From: an uncultured Lachnospiraceae bacterium
GTDB lineage: Bacteria; Bacillota; Clostridia; Lachnospirales; Lachnospiraceae
Assembly (NCBI GenBank): GCA_900316165.1
Contig: ONBW01000001.1
Location: 24,403-88,402, forward strand
Direction of reading: 5' to 3'
Length of the DNA: 64,000 nucleotides
Both the position numbers and the translations under genes were made by a program. Under the pieces are notes generated by a model. It made no database searches, was not told where the DNA came from, and saw only the letters and a list, made by a program, of their open reading frames with translations. This document shows, in pieces, positions 53,730 through 63,159 of this stretch (the first letter of the stretch is position 1; the number at the start of each line of letters is the position of its first letter).

Positions 53730-54379
53730 ACTGTCTGTCACCGTCTATACTTTCAGCTGACCTTACGAAATTGGGTGAGCAGGTAAGAACTTTGGATGAC
53801 CTGGGAGCTGCATACTTCCATGTGGATATAATGGACGGCATGTTTGTGCCGAACATCAGCTTCGGTTTTCCGATAGTAAAGGCGGTACGTTCTCTCACTG
53901 AAAAAGTAGTCGATGTCCACATGATGGTCGAGGACCCGGGCAGATATATCGATGTCTGCGCAGAGGCCGGAGCCGACATCATCACAGTTCACTACGAGGC
54001 GTGCAGACATCTGGACGCAGTCATAAACCATATAAAGCAGGTTGGAGCTATGGCGTCAGTAGCGATAAATCCGGCCACGCCTGTATCAGTCCTGAGCTGT
54101 ATTTTGGACCAGGTGGATATGGTACTTGTGATGACAGTAAATCCGGGATATGGTGGACAGAAGCTCATACCTTATACGGTGGATAAGGTCAGAGAGCTTA
54201 AAAAAATAAGCGATTCATCGAGAAATTCGTTTGATATAGAGGTAGATGGAGGGGTAAATACTGAGAATGCCGGAATGCTTCTGGACGCAGGGGCAAATAT
54301 CATAGTGACCGGCAGCGCTCTGTTCAGAGGGGATCTCGAAGAAAATACGACTCAGTTTCTGAACATTCTGGAGGAATAA
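53726..54379 (+). CDS. rpe: Ribulose-phosphate 3-epimerase
   Basis: 217 residues: SPSILSADLTKLGEQV, HVDIMDGMFVPNISFG, VHMMVEDP, MTVNPGYGGQ and EVDGGVN, a TIM barrel of normal length. It interconverts ribulose-5-phosphate and xylulose-5-phosphate. Confidence 0.97.
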   Translation: MNCLSPSILSADLTKLGEQVRTLDDLGAAYFHVDIMDGMFVPNISFGFPIVKAVRSLTEKVVDVHMMVEDPGRYIDVCAEAGADIITVHYEACRHLDAVINHIKQVGAMASVAINPATPVSVLSCILDQVDMVLVMTVNPGYGGQKLIPYTVDKVRELKKISDSSRNSFDIEVDGGVNTENAGMLLDAGANIIVTGSALFRGDLEENTTQFLNILEE

Positions 54380-54382
54380 AGA

Positions 54383-55048
54383 ATGCGTGTTATTATCATA
54401 GGCGGCGGCAGCCTTGATATGGAAACGGCAGTAAGAATCTTAAGAGAGGAAAAGTCATTTGTAATAGCGGCAGACAGGGGTTTGGACTACTGCCGCCTTC
54501 TTCATATATTGCCGGATGTGGCAGTCGGTGATTTTGACTCGGTATCGGAAGGTACTAAGAATATGCTTACTCTGTTTGAACACCAGGGAGTTCAGATAGT
54601 CCACCTTAATCCGATAAAGGACGATACCGATATGGAGTCTGCCCTCTCGATTGGTCTTAATATAGGCAAGGATGGTATAATAATCCTCGGTGGGACCGGG
54701 ACCAGGTTAGACCACGTACTCGGGAATATGAGTCTTCTAAAAGAGGCAGATGACAGGGGCTGCCCGGCAGCTATCTATGATTCAAAAAACAGGATCCGCC
54801 TTATCTCAAGTGGCGAATCCATTACTATAAAGAAAAGCGAGCAGTACGGAAAGTACGTCTCACTTTTTCCACTATTCGGAGCCTGCCATGGCGTAAGTGC
54901 AACCGGCGTTTATTACCCGCTTGACAAAGCAGATGTCGGGACAGGAGAAGGGTACTACACCCTTACTATAAGCAATGAAATAACGGAAGATGAAGCAGAA
55001 TTTTCGGTAGATGACGGTTATCTGCTGGTAATAGAAGCAAAGGACTGA
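54383..55048 (+). CDS. thiN: Thiamine pyrophosphokinase
   Basis: 221 residues: VIAADRGLDYC, VGDFDSVSEG, PIKDDTDMESAL, ILGGTGTRLDHVLGN, typical of ThiN. It makes thiamine diphosphate from thiamine. The last codons lie inside a 20-bp tandem duplication that continues after the stop. Confidence 0.95.
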   Translation: MRVIIIGGGSLDMETAVRILREEKSFVIAADRGLDYCRLLHILPDVAVGDFDSVSEGTKNMLTLFEHQGVQIVHLNPIKDDTDMESALSIGLNIGKDGIIILGGTGTRLDHVLGNMSLLKEADDRGCPAAIYDSKNRIRLISSGESITIKKSEQYGKYVSLFPLFGACHGVSATGVYYPLDKADVGTGEGYYTLTISNEITEDEAEFSVDDGYLLVIEAKD

Positions 55049-55079
55049 TTTATTTTTCAAAGGACTGCTTCATTTTTTC
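55039..55079 (+). repeat. Tandem duplication across the thiN stop codon
   Basis: AAAGGACTGATTTATTTTTC (55039-55058) is followed directly by AAAGGACTGCTTCATTTTTTC (55059-55079). The unit includes the thiN stop. No hairpin forms, so it does not look like a terminator. Confidence 0.7.
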
Positions 55080-55106
55080 ATAAAGGTAACTGAAAGGAGT
55101 GACACT

Positions 55107-57449
55107 ATGCCTGATATATCAGATGTTACATCAAAGGATTTCGAGCAGCTCGAAGAGAAGATTTCGAAGCCTAACCGAAGCGTAGTGGCCACCCATGACT
55201 TTGAGGACCCTGAGGAGCTCTACAAGGAGCTTATTGAAAAAGTAAGAAAGTACCACCCGAATGGAGATATCTCCATAATAGAAAAGGCGTATAAGGTTGC
55301 TAAGGAGGCGCACAAGGACCAGAAGAGAAAGTCCGGTGAGCCATATATAATTCATCCTCTTTCAGTCGCTATCATCCTTGCTGACCTGGAGATGGATAAG
55401 GAGAGTATAGCAGCAGGCCTTCTGCACGATGTCGTAGAGGATACTTCGATTACCCGCGAGCAGCTCGCGTCGGAATTCTCAGAGGAGATAGCAGAGCTGG
55501 TCGACGGTGTCACAAAGCTCGGCCAGGTGCCTCTTGATGCAGATAAGGTCGAGGTACAGGCTGAGAACCTGCGAAAAATGTTCCTTGCGATGGCAAAGGA
55601 CATCAGAGTCATAATAATTAAGCTCGCCGACCGACTTCACAATATGCGTACACTTAAGTACATGAAGCCTGAGAAGCAGAAGGAGAAGGCCCGCGAGACC
55701 ATGGAGATCTATGCTCCTTTAGCTCAGCGTCTCGGTATCAGCAGGATTAAGATCGAACTCGATGACTTAGCCCTCAAGTACTTGGAGCCTGAGGCCTACT
55801 ATGACTTAGTCGAGCAGATCGCACAGAGAAAGACCGAGAGAGATGCGTACGTACAGAAGCTTGTAGACGAAGTAAAGAAGCACATAAGCGAGGCAGGGAT
55901 CACAGCGACAGTCGAGGGACGTGCGAAGCATTTTTTCAGTATCTATAAGAAGATGGTAAACCAGCACAAGACCCTTGACCAGATCTACGACCTCTTCGCC
56001 ATAAGGATTATCGTAAACGATGTCAAGGACTGCTACGCGGCGCTCGGTGTAATCCACGAGAACTACACCCCTATTCCGGGACGTTTCAAGGACTATATCG
56101 CTATGCCGAAGCCGAACATGTATCAGTCGCTTCACACGACTCTTATCGGACCTAACGGAACGCCGTTCGAGATCCAGATCCGTACCTGGGAGATGCACAG
56201 GACATCTGAGTATGGTATCGCTGCGCACTGGAAGTATAAGGAGAGTGGCGAGGGTGCGACCATAAACCGTGAGGAGGCAAAGCTTTCATGGCTCCGACAG
56301 ATTCTCGAGTGGCAGCGTGACATGTCTGATAACCGTGAGTTCGTTTCTCTTTTGAAAAATGACCTCAACCTGTTTTCAGATACCGTATTCTGCTTTACGC
56401 CTTCAGGCGATGTAAAGAACCTGCCGGCAGGCTCTACACCTATCGACTTCGCCTACAGCATTCATTCCGCTGTCGGCAACAAAATGGTCGGTGCCAAGGT
56501 AAACGGCAAGCTCGTTCCGATAGATTACCGCATTAAAAACGGCGATCGTATAGAGATAATCACGTCTCAGAATTCGCGCGGTCCAAGCCGTGACTGGCTG
56601 AATGTCGTAGCATCGGCTCAGGCTAAAAATAAAATAAACCAGTGGTTCCGCTCGATTACGAAGGATGAGAATATCCAGAAGGGCCAGGAGCTGCTTGCTG
56701 AGAATGCAAAGAACAAGGGCATAGACCTAGGCCTTATAAATAAGCCTAAATATCAGGAGAGAGTCTTAAGGCGCTACGGTTTCCATGACTGGAACTCTGT
56801 GCTTGCAGCCATCGGTCAGGGAAGCCTCAAGGAGGGCGCTGTCATAAACAGGATGGAGGACGGCTACAAGAAGGACCATCCTATCACTATGACAGACGAG
56901 GATGTCCTTGCAGCTCACAATCCTGACGCTCCTGTAGACAAAGACCATCCACAGCAGGTTCCTCAGGCCAGGAAGAAATCAAAGAACGGCATTGTCGTAA
57001 AGGGCTTATATGATGTCTCAGTCAGATTCTCGAAATGCTGTAACCCAGTTCCGGGTGATGAGATAGTAGGCTTCGTTACCAGAGGCCGTGGTGTCTCAAT
57101 CCACCGCACAGACTGTATCAATATCATCAATATTCCTGACTCAGAGAAGTCAAGGCTTATTGAAGCAGAATGGCAGCCTGATTTCATCGATGCGAAGGAA
57201 GACGAGGAATTCCTCGCTGAAATTCATATCTACGGACAGAACAGGACCGGACTTCTCGTAGATGTTACGAAGGTATTTACAGAGCACGAGATAGATATCC
57301 GCTCGATCCATTCGAAAACGAGCAAGCAGGGGGTTGCGACAATTGACCTCTCCTTCATGACCAAGAACAGGGAGGAGATTTCCGAGATCTGTGACAGGTT
57401 AAAGCAGATAGAATCAGTTATTGATGTACAGAGAGCGAGTGGCAGATGA
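55107..57449 (+). CDS. rel: Bifunctional (p)ppGpp synthetase/hydrolase Rel
   Basis: 780 residues in the long RSH layout: HD hydrolase (GLLHDVVEDT), synthetase (GRAKHFFSIYKKM, YDLFAIRIIV), TGS (FCFTPSGDVKNLPAGSTPIDFAYSIHS), zinc-finger/CC region (SVRFSKCCNPVPGDEIVGFVTRGRGVSIHRTDC) and ACT domain. It makes and degrades the stringent-response alarmone. AAAGGAG precedes the ATG. Confidence 0.97.
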   Translation: MPDISDVTSKDFEQLEEKISKPNRSVVATHDFEDPEELYKELIEKVRKYHPNGDISIIEKAYKVAKEAHKDQKRKSGEPYIIHPLSVAIILADLEMDKESIAAGLLHDVVEDTSITREQLASEFSEEIAELVDGVTKLGQVPLDADKVEVQAENLRKMFLAMAKDIRVIIIKLADRLHNMRTLKYMKPEKQKEKARETMEIYAPLAQRLGISRIKIELDDLALKYLEPEAYYDLVEQIAQRKTERDAYVQKLVDEVKKHISEAGITATVEGRAKHFFSIYKKMVNQHKTLDQIYDLFAIRIIVNDVKDCYAALGVIHENYTPIPGRFKDYIAMPKPNMYQSLHTTLIGPNGTPFEIQIRTWEMHRTSEYGIAAHWKYKESGEGATINREEAKLSWLRQILEWQRDMSDNREFVSLLKNDLNLFSDTVFCFTPSGDVKNLPAGSTPIDFAYSIHSAVGNKMVGAKVNGKLVPIDYRIKNGDRIEIITSQNSRGPSRDWLNVVASAQAKNKINQWFRSITKDENIQKGQELLAENAKNKGIDLGLINKPKYQERVLRRYGFHDWNSVLAAIGQGSLKEGAVINRMEDGYKKDHPITMTDEDVLAAHNPDAPVDKDHPQQVPQARKKSKNGIVVKGLYDVSVRFSKCCNPVPGDEIVGFVTRGRGVSIHRTDCINIINIPDSEKSRLIEAEWQPDFIDAKEDEEFLAEIHIYGQNRTGLLVDVTKVFTEHEIDIRSIHSKTSKQGVATIDLSFMTKNREEISEICDRLKQIESVIDVQRASGR

Positions 57450-58075
57450 AATTATTACACTATGTGGTTGGACCTATACAGACGAATTGCTATACACTGG
57501 TATCAGATGACAACAAGGGAATAGTCATCGATCCAGGTGACTCAGGAGACCGTATCGCGGCTGAGCTTAAGAAAAATAGCGTTTCTCCGGAGGCTGTGCT
57601 CCTTACTCACGGGCACTTCGACCATGTGAGTGGAGTAGAAGCGCTCTGTAGCGAATTCGAAAAGCTGCCTGTCTACATCCTCGATAAAGAGATGGATACC
57701 CTTAAGAATCCTAAATATAATCTTTCTGGCGTGATGGGATATGGGCCGGAGGATTTCAGCCCGCTGATCACGGATACTTTTTCAGATGGAGAGGAGAAGA
57801 CTATAGCGGGATTTACCTTTAAGGCTATATGGACGCCGGGGCACACACCAGGCGGCTGCTCGTATTTTTTCCAGAAAGAAAAAATGCTCTTTCCGGGAGA
57901 TACCTTATTCTGTGAGAGCGCCGGGCGCACAGACTTCGCTGGCGGCTCGATGTCGGACGAGATCCATTCGATCCGCGAGAAGCTTCTGACTCTGCCGGAG
58001 GATACAAACGTCTATCCGGGCCACGACATGACGACGACTATTGCTTTTGAAAAAATAAACAATCCTTATGCGTGA
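57446..58075 (+). CDS. MBL-fold metallohydrolase (glyoxalase II-like)
   Basis: 209 residues with metal motif LTHGHFDHVSGV, IWTPGHTPGGCSY, FPGDTLFCESAGRTDF and YPGHDMTT: the YcbL/hydroxyacylglutathione hydrolase-like subgroup. Start overlaps the rel stop (ATGA). In Clostridia it is often found between rel and hemZ. Substrate unknown. Confidence 0.92.
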   Translation: MKLLHYVVGPIQTNCYTLVSDDNKGIVIDPGDSGDRIAAELKKNSVSPEAVLLTHGHFDHVSGVEALCSEFEKLPVYILDKEMDTLKNPKYNLSGVMGYGPEDFSPLITDTFSDGEEKTIAGFTFKAIWTPGHTPGGCSYFFQKEKMLFPGDTLFCESAGRTDFAGGSMSDEIHSIREKLLTLPEDTNVYPGHDMTTTIAFEKINNPYA

Positions 58076-59591
58076 ACTTATAGAACTACGTGAAAATAAA
58101 CGCTTTTTTGACAATGAGACCGGGCCGCTGCTGCGGTCCTTTTTTCCTAAGAGCAGACTTTTAGTCTACTGCGACGGCACTCTCCTGGGAAGGGAGAGCA
58201 CTGATGAGAAGGCAGAGAGGGAGACTGTAAAGCCTTCGGCGGTGCTGAGTATCAATTATTCGGACGATGTGGCTTCGATGCATTTTTTCTATGATGGGAA
58301 ATCGAACGAGATCTCTTGTCCCGCTGAGAAAAATGCTGTGAAGCGCGCTCTCTATTCGGTGGTTTCAAACCTCACTGGGCGGAGTCTGCCCTGGGGCTCT
58401 ACGACTGGAATCCGCCCGACAAAGGAAGCCCTCGTGATGAGGCAGCAGGGGAAGAGCGCCGACGAGATCAGGAAATTCTACAGTGAGAAGTATTTTACCT
58501 CTCCTGCAAAAATAAACGAAAGTATCGAGATAGCCGAGGCCGAAAAGCAGATCCTTTCACACTTTCCTAATACTGAGAGCTTTGAGGGGCACAGTGACTA
58601 TAACCTCCAGACGAACGGCTACAGCCTGTATTTAGGCGTGCTTTTCTGTCCGTCAATCTGCCTGTACTGCTCGTTTTCGTCGCACCAGATTGACGCGTAT
58701 TCGTCGCTGGTCCCGGGGTATATAGCTGCCCTTAAAAAAGAGATTGACTTCGTGGCTGAGAGGTTTAAGAACAGAAGGCTCGACTGCATTTATTTTGGAG
58801 GCGGAACGCCGACAACACTGAGCGCTGCGGAGCTCGATGATATTTTTTCATATATAGAGCAAAAATTAGACCTTTCTCATCTGGCTGAGTATACGGTGGA
58901 GGCGGGAAGACCGGATTCGATTACTGCCGATAAGCTTCAGGTCATGAAGGAGCATGGTATCACGAGAATTTCTGTGAACCCGCAGACGATGAACCAGAAG
59001 ACTCTGGATCTGATAGGACGGCGGCATACAGTTCGGGATATTTTAAGTGCTTACGAGCTCGCGAGGTCGTTTAATTTTTCATGTATAAATATGGATATGA
59101 TCCTCGGTCTCCCTGGCGAGAGTATAGAGGATATCAGGCATACGCTTTCTGAATTGAAGCGGCTGTCTCCTGATAATCTGACTGTCCATTCGCTCGCGAT
59201 TAAGACGGCGGCGCGGCTGAGACTCGAGTGGGATAAGTACGAGGACCTTGATTTTACGAATTCTGTCGCGATTATGGATGAGGCGCTTGCCACCGGTCGT
59301 GAGATGGGTATGCATCCGTACTATCTCTACCGCCAGAAAAATATGGCCGGCGCTCTCGAAAATGTCGGTATGGCGAAATCTGGAAAGGACGGTATCTATA
59401 ACGTCATGATTATGGAAGAGCGTGAGGATATCGTGGCTCTTGGCGCGGGCGCGGCCTCGAAGATGGTCCGCCCTGATGGTGCCGGTGGAATCCAGATTAC
59501 GCGTTGCGAAAATGTCAAGGATATAAGGAATTATATCGACCGTGTTGACGAAATGATAGAAAGAAAAAATCTGCTTTTTTCTGATTTATGA
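58068..59591 (+). CDS. hemZ: Coproporphyrinogen dehydrogenase-like radical SAM protein HemZ
   Basis: 507 residues: about 180 N-terminal residues typical of HemZ, then radical SAM CPSICLYCSF (CxxxCxxC), IYFGGGTPT, YTVEAGRPDSIT and NLTVHSLAIK. HemZ is annotated as an oxygen-independent coproporphyrinogen oxidase relative; whether it makes haem here is uncertain since no other haem gene is visible. It overlaps the hydrolase by 8 bp. Confidence 0.92.
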   Translation: MRELIELRENKRFFDNETGPLLRSFFPKSRLLVYCDGTLLGRESTDEKAERETVKPSAVLSINYSDDVASMHFFYDGKSNEISCPAEKNAVKRALYSVVSNLTGRSLPWGSTTGIRPTKEALVMRQQGKSADEIRKFYSEKYFTSPAKINESIEIAEAEKQILSHFPNTESFEGHSDYNLQTNGYSLYLGVLFCPSICLYCSFSSHQIDAYSSLVPGYIAALKKEIDFVAERFKNRRLDCIYFGGGTPTTLSAAELDDIFSYIEQKLDLSHLAEYTVEAGRPDSITADKLQVMKEHGITRISVNPQTMNQKTLDLIGRRHTVRDILSAYELARSFNFSCINMDMILGLPGESIEDIRHTLSELKRLSPDNLTVHSLAIKTAARLRLEWDKYEDLDFTNSVAIMDEALATGREMGMHPYYLYRQKNMAGALENVGMAKSGKDGIYNVMIMEEREDIVALGAGAASKMVRPDGAGGIQITRCENVKDIRNYIDRVDEMIERKNLLFSDL

Positions 59592-59594
59592 TTA

Positions 59595-59603
59595 TGATAT
59601 AAT
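59595..59603 (+). promoter_or_regulatory. Extended -10 promoter before the zinc-ribbon membrane protein
   Basis: TGATATAAT: TG-extended -10 with TATAAT 59598-59603; the -35 is weak (T-rich). Confidence 0.5.
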
Positions 59604-59627
59604 AAGCTTCAGAAAGGAAATTTTTCT

Positions 59628-60620
59628 ATGACAGAAAAGCAGGCTATTCTTAGGGATCTCAAAGTTATTGCAATCCTTAATAACAAAATAGATTATTCAG
59701 ACCACGATAATATCGGGGCCGTTCTTGAACTTAATCCTAAGTCGCTTTTTGCTACGGAGTATGGACAGAGGTATTTAGACCGCATACGTGCGATGTATGA
59801 CGGCAAGGAGTATGAGCATACCTGTATTCTCTGCGGTTCACCGCTGGATGGCGCAAATCCTGTATGTGATAACTGCTATAAGATGATCACTCTCGGGAAT
59901 GCTGTCGCTCCGAAGAAACCAGAGAATGTTGTTTCGGAGGAGACTGCACCTGCTGCTCAGACCACTGAGACTGCCACGGAATCGGAAGTTGCTCAGACTG
60001 TTGATACCACATCAGCTGGAAAAGAATCTGCAACGAATGCCGAGGTAGAGTCTGCTTCTTCCACAGAAGAGACAGTTGCCGATACTGAAGCAGCACCGGC
60101 AGAAGCTTCTGAATCAGAAGCTGCTCAGACTGGTGAAACAACACCAGCAGCTGAAACTGAAACTACGTCGACAGAGACGGCACCGTCTGCTGAAACTGAA
60201 GCTGCGTTGACTGATGAAACAGCACCGTCTGCTGAGACTGAAGCTGCATCGGCAGAGACGGCACCGGCTGAAGAGGCTGCACCTGAAGCAGAAACGGCAT
60301 CTGAAGAACAGGCTTCGGATGATGAAGATAAGTCTTCTGATGATATTGATCTGAATCATGGATCAGAGGGCTCAGTCAAGGGTGAAAAGATGCTCGAGCT
60401 CAGCAAAGCACTGATTTTTCTCTTTGTTATCATGTGCTTTACTATTGCTATTGTCTGCGGGGTTGTGCTTGGTATAAGGAATCTTCGTATCAAGAACCAG
60501 AAGCATGAACAGGAACAGTCCAGAAGTGAGGCAATCATAAAGGATGCTGATTTACGGGACTACTACAGTATGATTTCATCAAATGTGGATCACACACTTG
60601 CTATAAAGGCTGATTCATAA
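59628..60620 (+). CDS. Membrane protein with zinc ribbon and acidic Ala/Glu/Thr-rich region
   Basis: 330 residues: a folded start (1-60), a CILCG...CDNCY zinc ribbon (about 66-85), a low-complexity middle (about 95-250) of repeated AETE, SAETEAA and TAPAEE units, one transmembrane helix (ALIFLFVIMCFTIAIVCGVVLGI) and a charged tail that may be extracellular. No signal peptide, so the zinc ribbon should be inside. I do not recognise the family beyond this layout. A good GAAAGGAAA site lies before the ATG. Confidence 0.75.
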   Translation: MTEKQAILRDLKVIAILNNKIDYSDHDNIGAVLELNPKSLFATEYGQRYLDRIRAMYDGKEYEHTCILCGSPLDGANPVCDNCYKMITLGNAVAPKKPENVVSEETAPAAQTTETATESEVAQTVDTTSAGKESATNAEVESASSTEETVADTEAAPAEASESEAAQTGETTPAAETETTSTETAPSAETEAALTDETAPSAETEAASAETAPAEEAAPEAETASEEQASDDEDKSSDDIDLNHGSEGSVKGEKMLELSKALIFLFVIMCFTIAIVCGVVLGIRNLRIKNQKHEQEQSRSEAIIKDADLRDYYSMISSNVDHTLAIKADS

Positions 60621-60700
60621 TTCGCATTACGATAATGAAAGCACAGTAGAGATGAAGATTTGATCGAGACATCAACAGGTAGTTCAAAGGCTGAGTTTTA

Positions 60701-61453
60701 ATGGTTATCACAATCACATCACCCGGATATAAATACACAAGTGAAATGAGCAGGCAGGTGTCATCAGATGTGAAGACATCTGCTTCAAAGTTGACAGAGA
60801 ATGCGCCGTCGCTAAAAGAATTCCAGAAAATCCTTGCTGAAAAAATGAACGACAATTCCTTGTCGTTTGGCAGTTCCAATTCTGTCGTATCGGGAACAAA
60901 CAATTCATCTTCTGCACTGGCTTCGATTTCGTCATCGGGCAGTACATCATCAGCCTTGAGCTCGACTTCGACAGCTGGCAGCACGTCATCTGCATTGAGC
61001 TCGACTTCGACAGCTGGCAGCACATCATCTGCATCGAAATCAGGCAGCTCATCAGTGGACACGGGACTCGGATTTTCTGTCCCGTCATCTCTTGAGAGTA
61101 TTTTTCAAAAAGCCGCAAAGAAGTATGGAGTAGATGTAAAAATATTAGAGACCATTGGCTATAATGAGAGCAGGTTCCAGGCTACGGCTACATCCTCAAG
61201 CGGTGCCCAGGGAATCATGCAGCTGATGCCTTCCACAGCAAAGTCATACGGAGTGACAAACGCCTATGATCCGGAGCAGAATATCATGGCGGGCGCACAT
61301 ATCATCTCCGACAAGCTCAAGGAATTCAATGGAAATCTCGATCTTGCCATCGGCGCCTATGCCTGCGGCAGCGGAGCAATCCACCGCAATGGCGATAAGC
61401 TTACAACCGCCGGCAGGTACTATGTCGCGAAATTCCGCAAATATTACAATTAG
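60701..61453 (+). CDS. Lytic transglycosylase (SLT domain) with Ser/Thr-rich linker and no signal peptide
   Basis: 250 residues. Residues 130-250 are a soluble-lytic-transglycosylase domain with the catalytic Glu in IGYNESRFQ, SSGAQGIMQLMPSTAKSYG and AIGAYACGSGAI. The N-terminal 125 residues lack a signal peptide or membrane helix and include a Ser-rich linker. SLT enzymes cleave glycan strands and must leave the cytosol; flagellar export is one possible route, as this organism has flagellin. The ribosome-binding site is weak. Confidence 0.82.
   Translation: MVITITSPGYKYTSEMSRQVSSDVKTSASKLTENAPSLKEFQKILAEKMNDNSLSFGSSNSVVSGTNNSSSALASISSSGSTSSALSSTSTAGSTSSALSSTSTAGSTSSASKSGSSSVDTGLGFSVPSSLESIFQKAAKKYGVDVKILETIGYNESRFQATATSSSGAQGIMQLMPSTAKSYGVTNAYDPEQNIMAGAHIISDKLKEFNGNLDLAIGAYACGSGAIHRNGDKLTTAGRYYVAKFRKYYN
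60938..61033 (+). repeat. 39-bp coding tandem repeat in the transglycosylase linker
   Basis: Two full units (60938-60976 and 60977-61015) and a partial third (61016-61033) encode GSTSSALSSTSTA. Variation in copy number would change linker length without breaking the frame. Confidence 0.85.
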
Positions 61454-61534
61454 AAGCAAAACTTATCCCGAATTATTCATATAGTGCATGACTTTTTTTG
61501 ATTTTAGTCTCAGCTGGATATGCATGAAACTATA

Positions 61535-61727
61535 TCAGTTGAGAACAGAAAAGGCGCTCTGATACTGTCTGTTCTGATACGGAAAAAGGGTATACTCAAC
61601 GGCTTCTCTGAACCTGTCACAGCTGCTGTAATAACTGTCACGGTGTTCCGTGTCAGACCCGAGTGTCAAAAAATCAAAATTATATGGGTCCCTGGTGATC
61701 GGCTGTGCGAGATCACTCTGCTCGGCA
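61535..61727 (-). pseudogene. C-terminal fragment resembling YhcG/DUF1016 nuclease family
   Basis: On the minus strand an open frame reads DLAQPITRDPYNFDFLTLGSD then REAVEYTLFPYQNRQYQSAFSVLN and a stop. LxxxIxxDPYxFDFLxL is the hallmark of YhcG/DUF1016 proteins (PD-(D/E)XK-type). No start codon or upstream domain remains; the ATPase gene begins its stop 13 bp away. The rest of 61454-61739 shows nothing else. An opposite-strand frame (61520-61738) has no support. Confidence 0.45.
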
Positions 61728-61739
61728 GGAAGGCTTAGC

Positions 61740-63143
61740 TTAAAACACCTGTTCCAGGCTTACTAGCCTGATGCCTTCTCTTTTAGCAAGATCTTTTACG
61801 TCATCAGCTACATCTGATATATAAAAGACATAGTAGTGGAACTCAGCATCCCTGCAGAATACCATGCTGTATTCTTTTAATTCATCAAGATCCTTCATCG
61901 TAAAGTGACCGTTCCGGAATTTGCATGAAGCTGCAATATATTCTTTTTTCTGGTCATTGTTTTCCTGAACCGGTTCTCCGATGAGATCTATCTCAATTTC
62001 CTTTCTTTTCTTAGGATCTGTTCCCCACCACCTGCCTACTCTGTTCAGATTTATAGGAAGACTGTCATCATACATCATCAGATACTGGGCGCACATGTCC
62101 TCAAATACCGATCCCATATAGTCATGCAGATAATCGCCTACTGAACGGTCGAAGGTGTTACGTATACGACCTGTTGCAATTGCACCCATGTTCCTGGGCA
62201 CGAATCTGTACCAGAACCTGAAAAAAGGATCAGATATCCTGTATATTGATCTACCACCTTCTTTTTTGCCTAAAGGGGTCTCTTTTTCGATAATACCCAG
62301 TCCGACAAGTGTATGTACATATGTACTGCAGGATGACGTCTCCATGCCAGTCTTAGTTGATATCTCACTCAGTTTTGTTGCGCCTTCGGCGATTGCCTTT
62401 ATCACAGCATTGTATAATGCCGGCTCCCTCAGCTCCTGCTTCAGGAGATTCTCAGGCTCCTCGAACAGATAACTTGATGTATTGAAAAAATTCCGAAGCA
62501 GAGCAGATTTCAGGTCTTTTTTTACATCGAGTTTGTTTAAATAAAGCGGTATACCTCCGGTTATACCGTATACTTCTGCCTTTGTCACCGGATCGAGTCC
62601 CGGAACAAATCTGGCGCTGTCCCTGTATGAAAGAGGCATCAGGTGTATCTGACCTGTTCTTCTGCCATATAATGGGCTTTCATAAGAAAGCACCTCTCCC
62701 TCCATAAAGCTTACAGACGATCCGCATAGAATCAGGAACATTTTTCCTTTACTCCATGACAGATCTATAAGGTGCTGCAGCCTTGAGGATATCGTAAGAT
62801 CAGCCTTTGCCAGATATGGATATTCATCAATTACAAATATGACCCGCTCCCTCTCAGCTATCCTTCCTATCTCAGTGAATGCGTCCTGAAAAGAATTATA
62901 GCTGACCGAGACATGACTGTCAGGGTCTTTGTATGTATTGATAGCCTGCGACAGTATATCAAGATTTCCCTGCACAGTATCCTTCAATGCCGGGAAATAT
63001 ATGACTTTTCTGTCCTTGCAGAACTCATTGATAAGAGCGGTCTTTCCAACCCTTCGTCTCCCATAGATGATCATGCATTCAAATTCTCCCCTGTCGTATC
63101 TGTAATTCAGTTCGTCAAGTTCGTTTTCTCTGGCCAGAAACAT
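61740..63143 (-). CDS. ATPase of the archaeal-type family with DUF234-like C-terminus
   Basis: 467 residues: FLARENELDELNYRYDRGEFECMIIYGRRRVGKTALINEF gives the P-loop (GRRRVGKT), VIFVIDEYPYLAK the Walker B, then LCGSSVSFMEGEVLSYESPLYGRR and PLSYRDSARFVPGLD, followed by a winged helix (GATKLSEISTKTGMETSSCSTYVHTLVGLGIIEKE) and a C-terminal PD-(D/E)XK-like DUF234 part (FEDMCAQYL, KRKEIEIDLIG, AASCKFRNGHFT). The last contains E, D and K in nuclease-like spacing. The cellular role is unknown. GGAGG precedes the ATG. Confidence 0.85.
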   Translation of the reverse strand: MFLARENELDELNYRYDRGEFECMIIYGRRRVGKTALINEFCKDRKVIYFPALKDTVQGNLDILSQAINTYKDPDSHVSVSYNSFQDAFTEIGRIAERERVIFVIDEYPYLAKADLTISSRLQHLIDLSWSKGKMFLILCGSSVSFMEGEVLSYESPLYGRRTGQIHLMPLSYRDSARFVPGLDPVTKAEVYGITGGIPLYLNKLDVKKDLKSALLRNFFNTSSYLFEEPENLLKQELREPALYNAVIKAIAEGATKLSEISTKTGMETSSCSTYVHTLVGLGIIEKETPLGKKEGGRSIYRISDPFFRFWYRFVPRNMGAIATGRIRNTFDRSVGDYLHDYMGSVFEDMCAQYLMMYDDSLPINLNRVGRWWGTDPKKRKEIEIDLIGEPVQENNDQKKEYIAASCKFRNGHFTMKDLDELKEYSMVFCRDAEFHYYVFYISDVADDVKDLAKREGIRLVSLEQVF

Positions 63144-63159
63144 AAGCCGCCTCCATTTA

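Noticed and set aside
61520-61738. A 72-codon plus-strand frame
   Set aside because: No ribosome site or domain; the opposite strand reads as a YhcG fragment.
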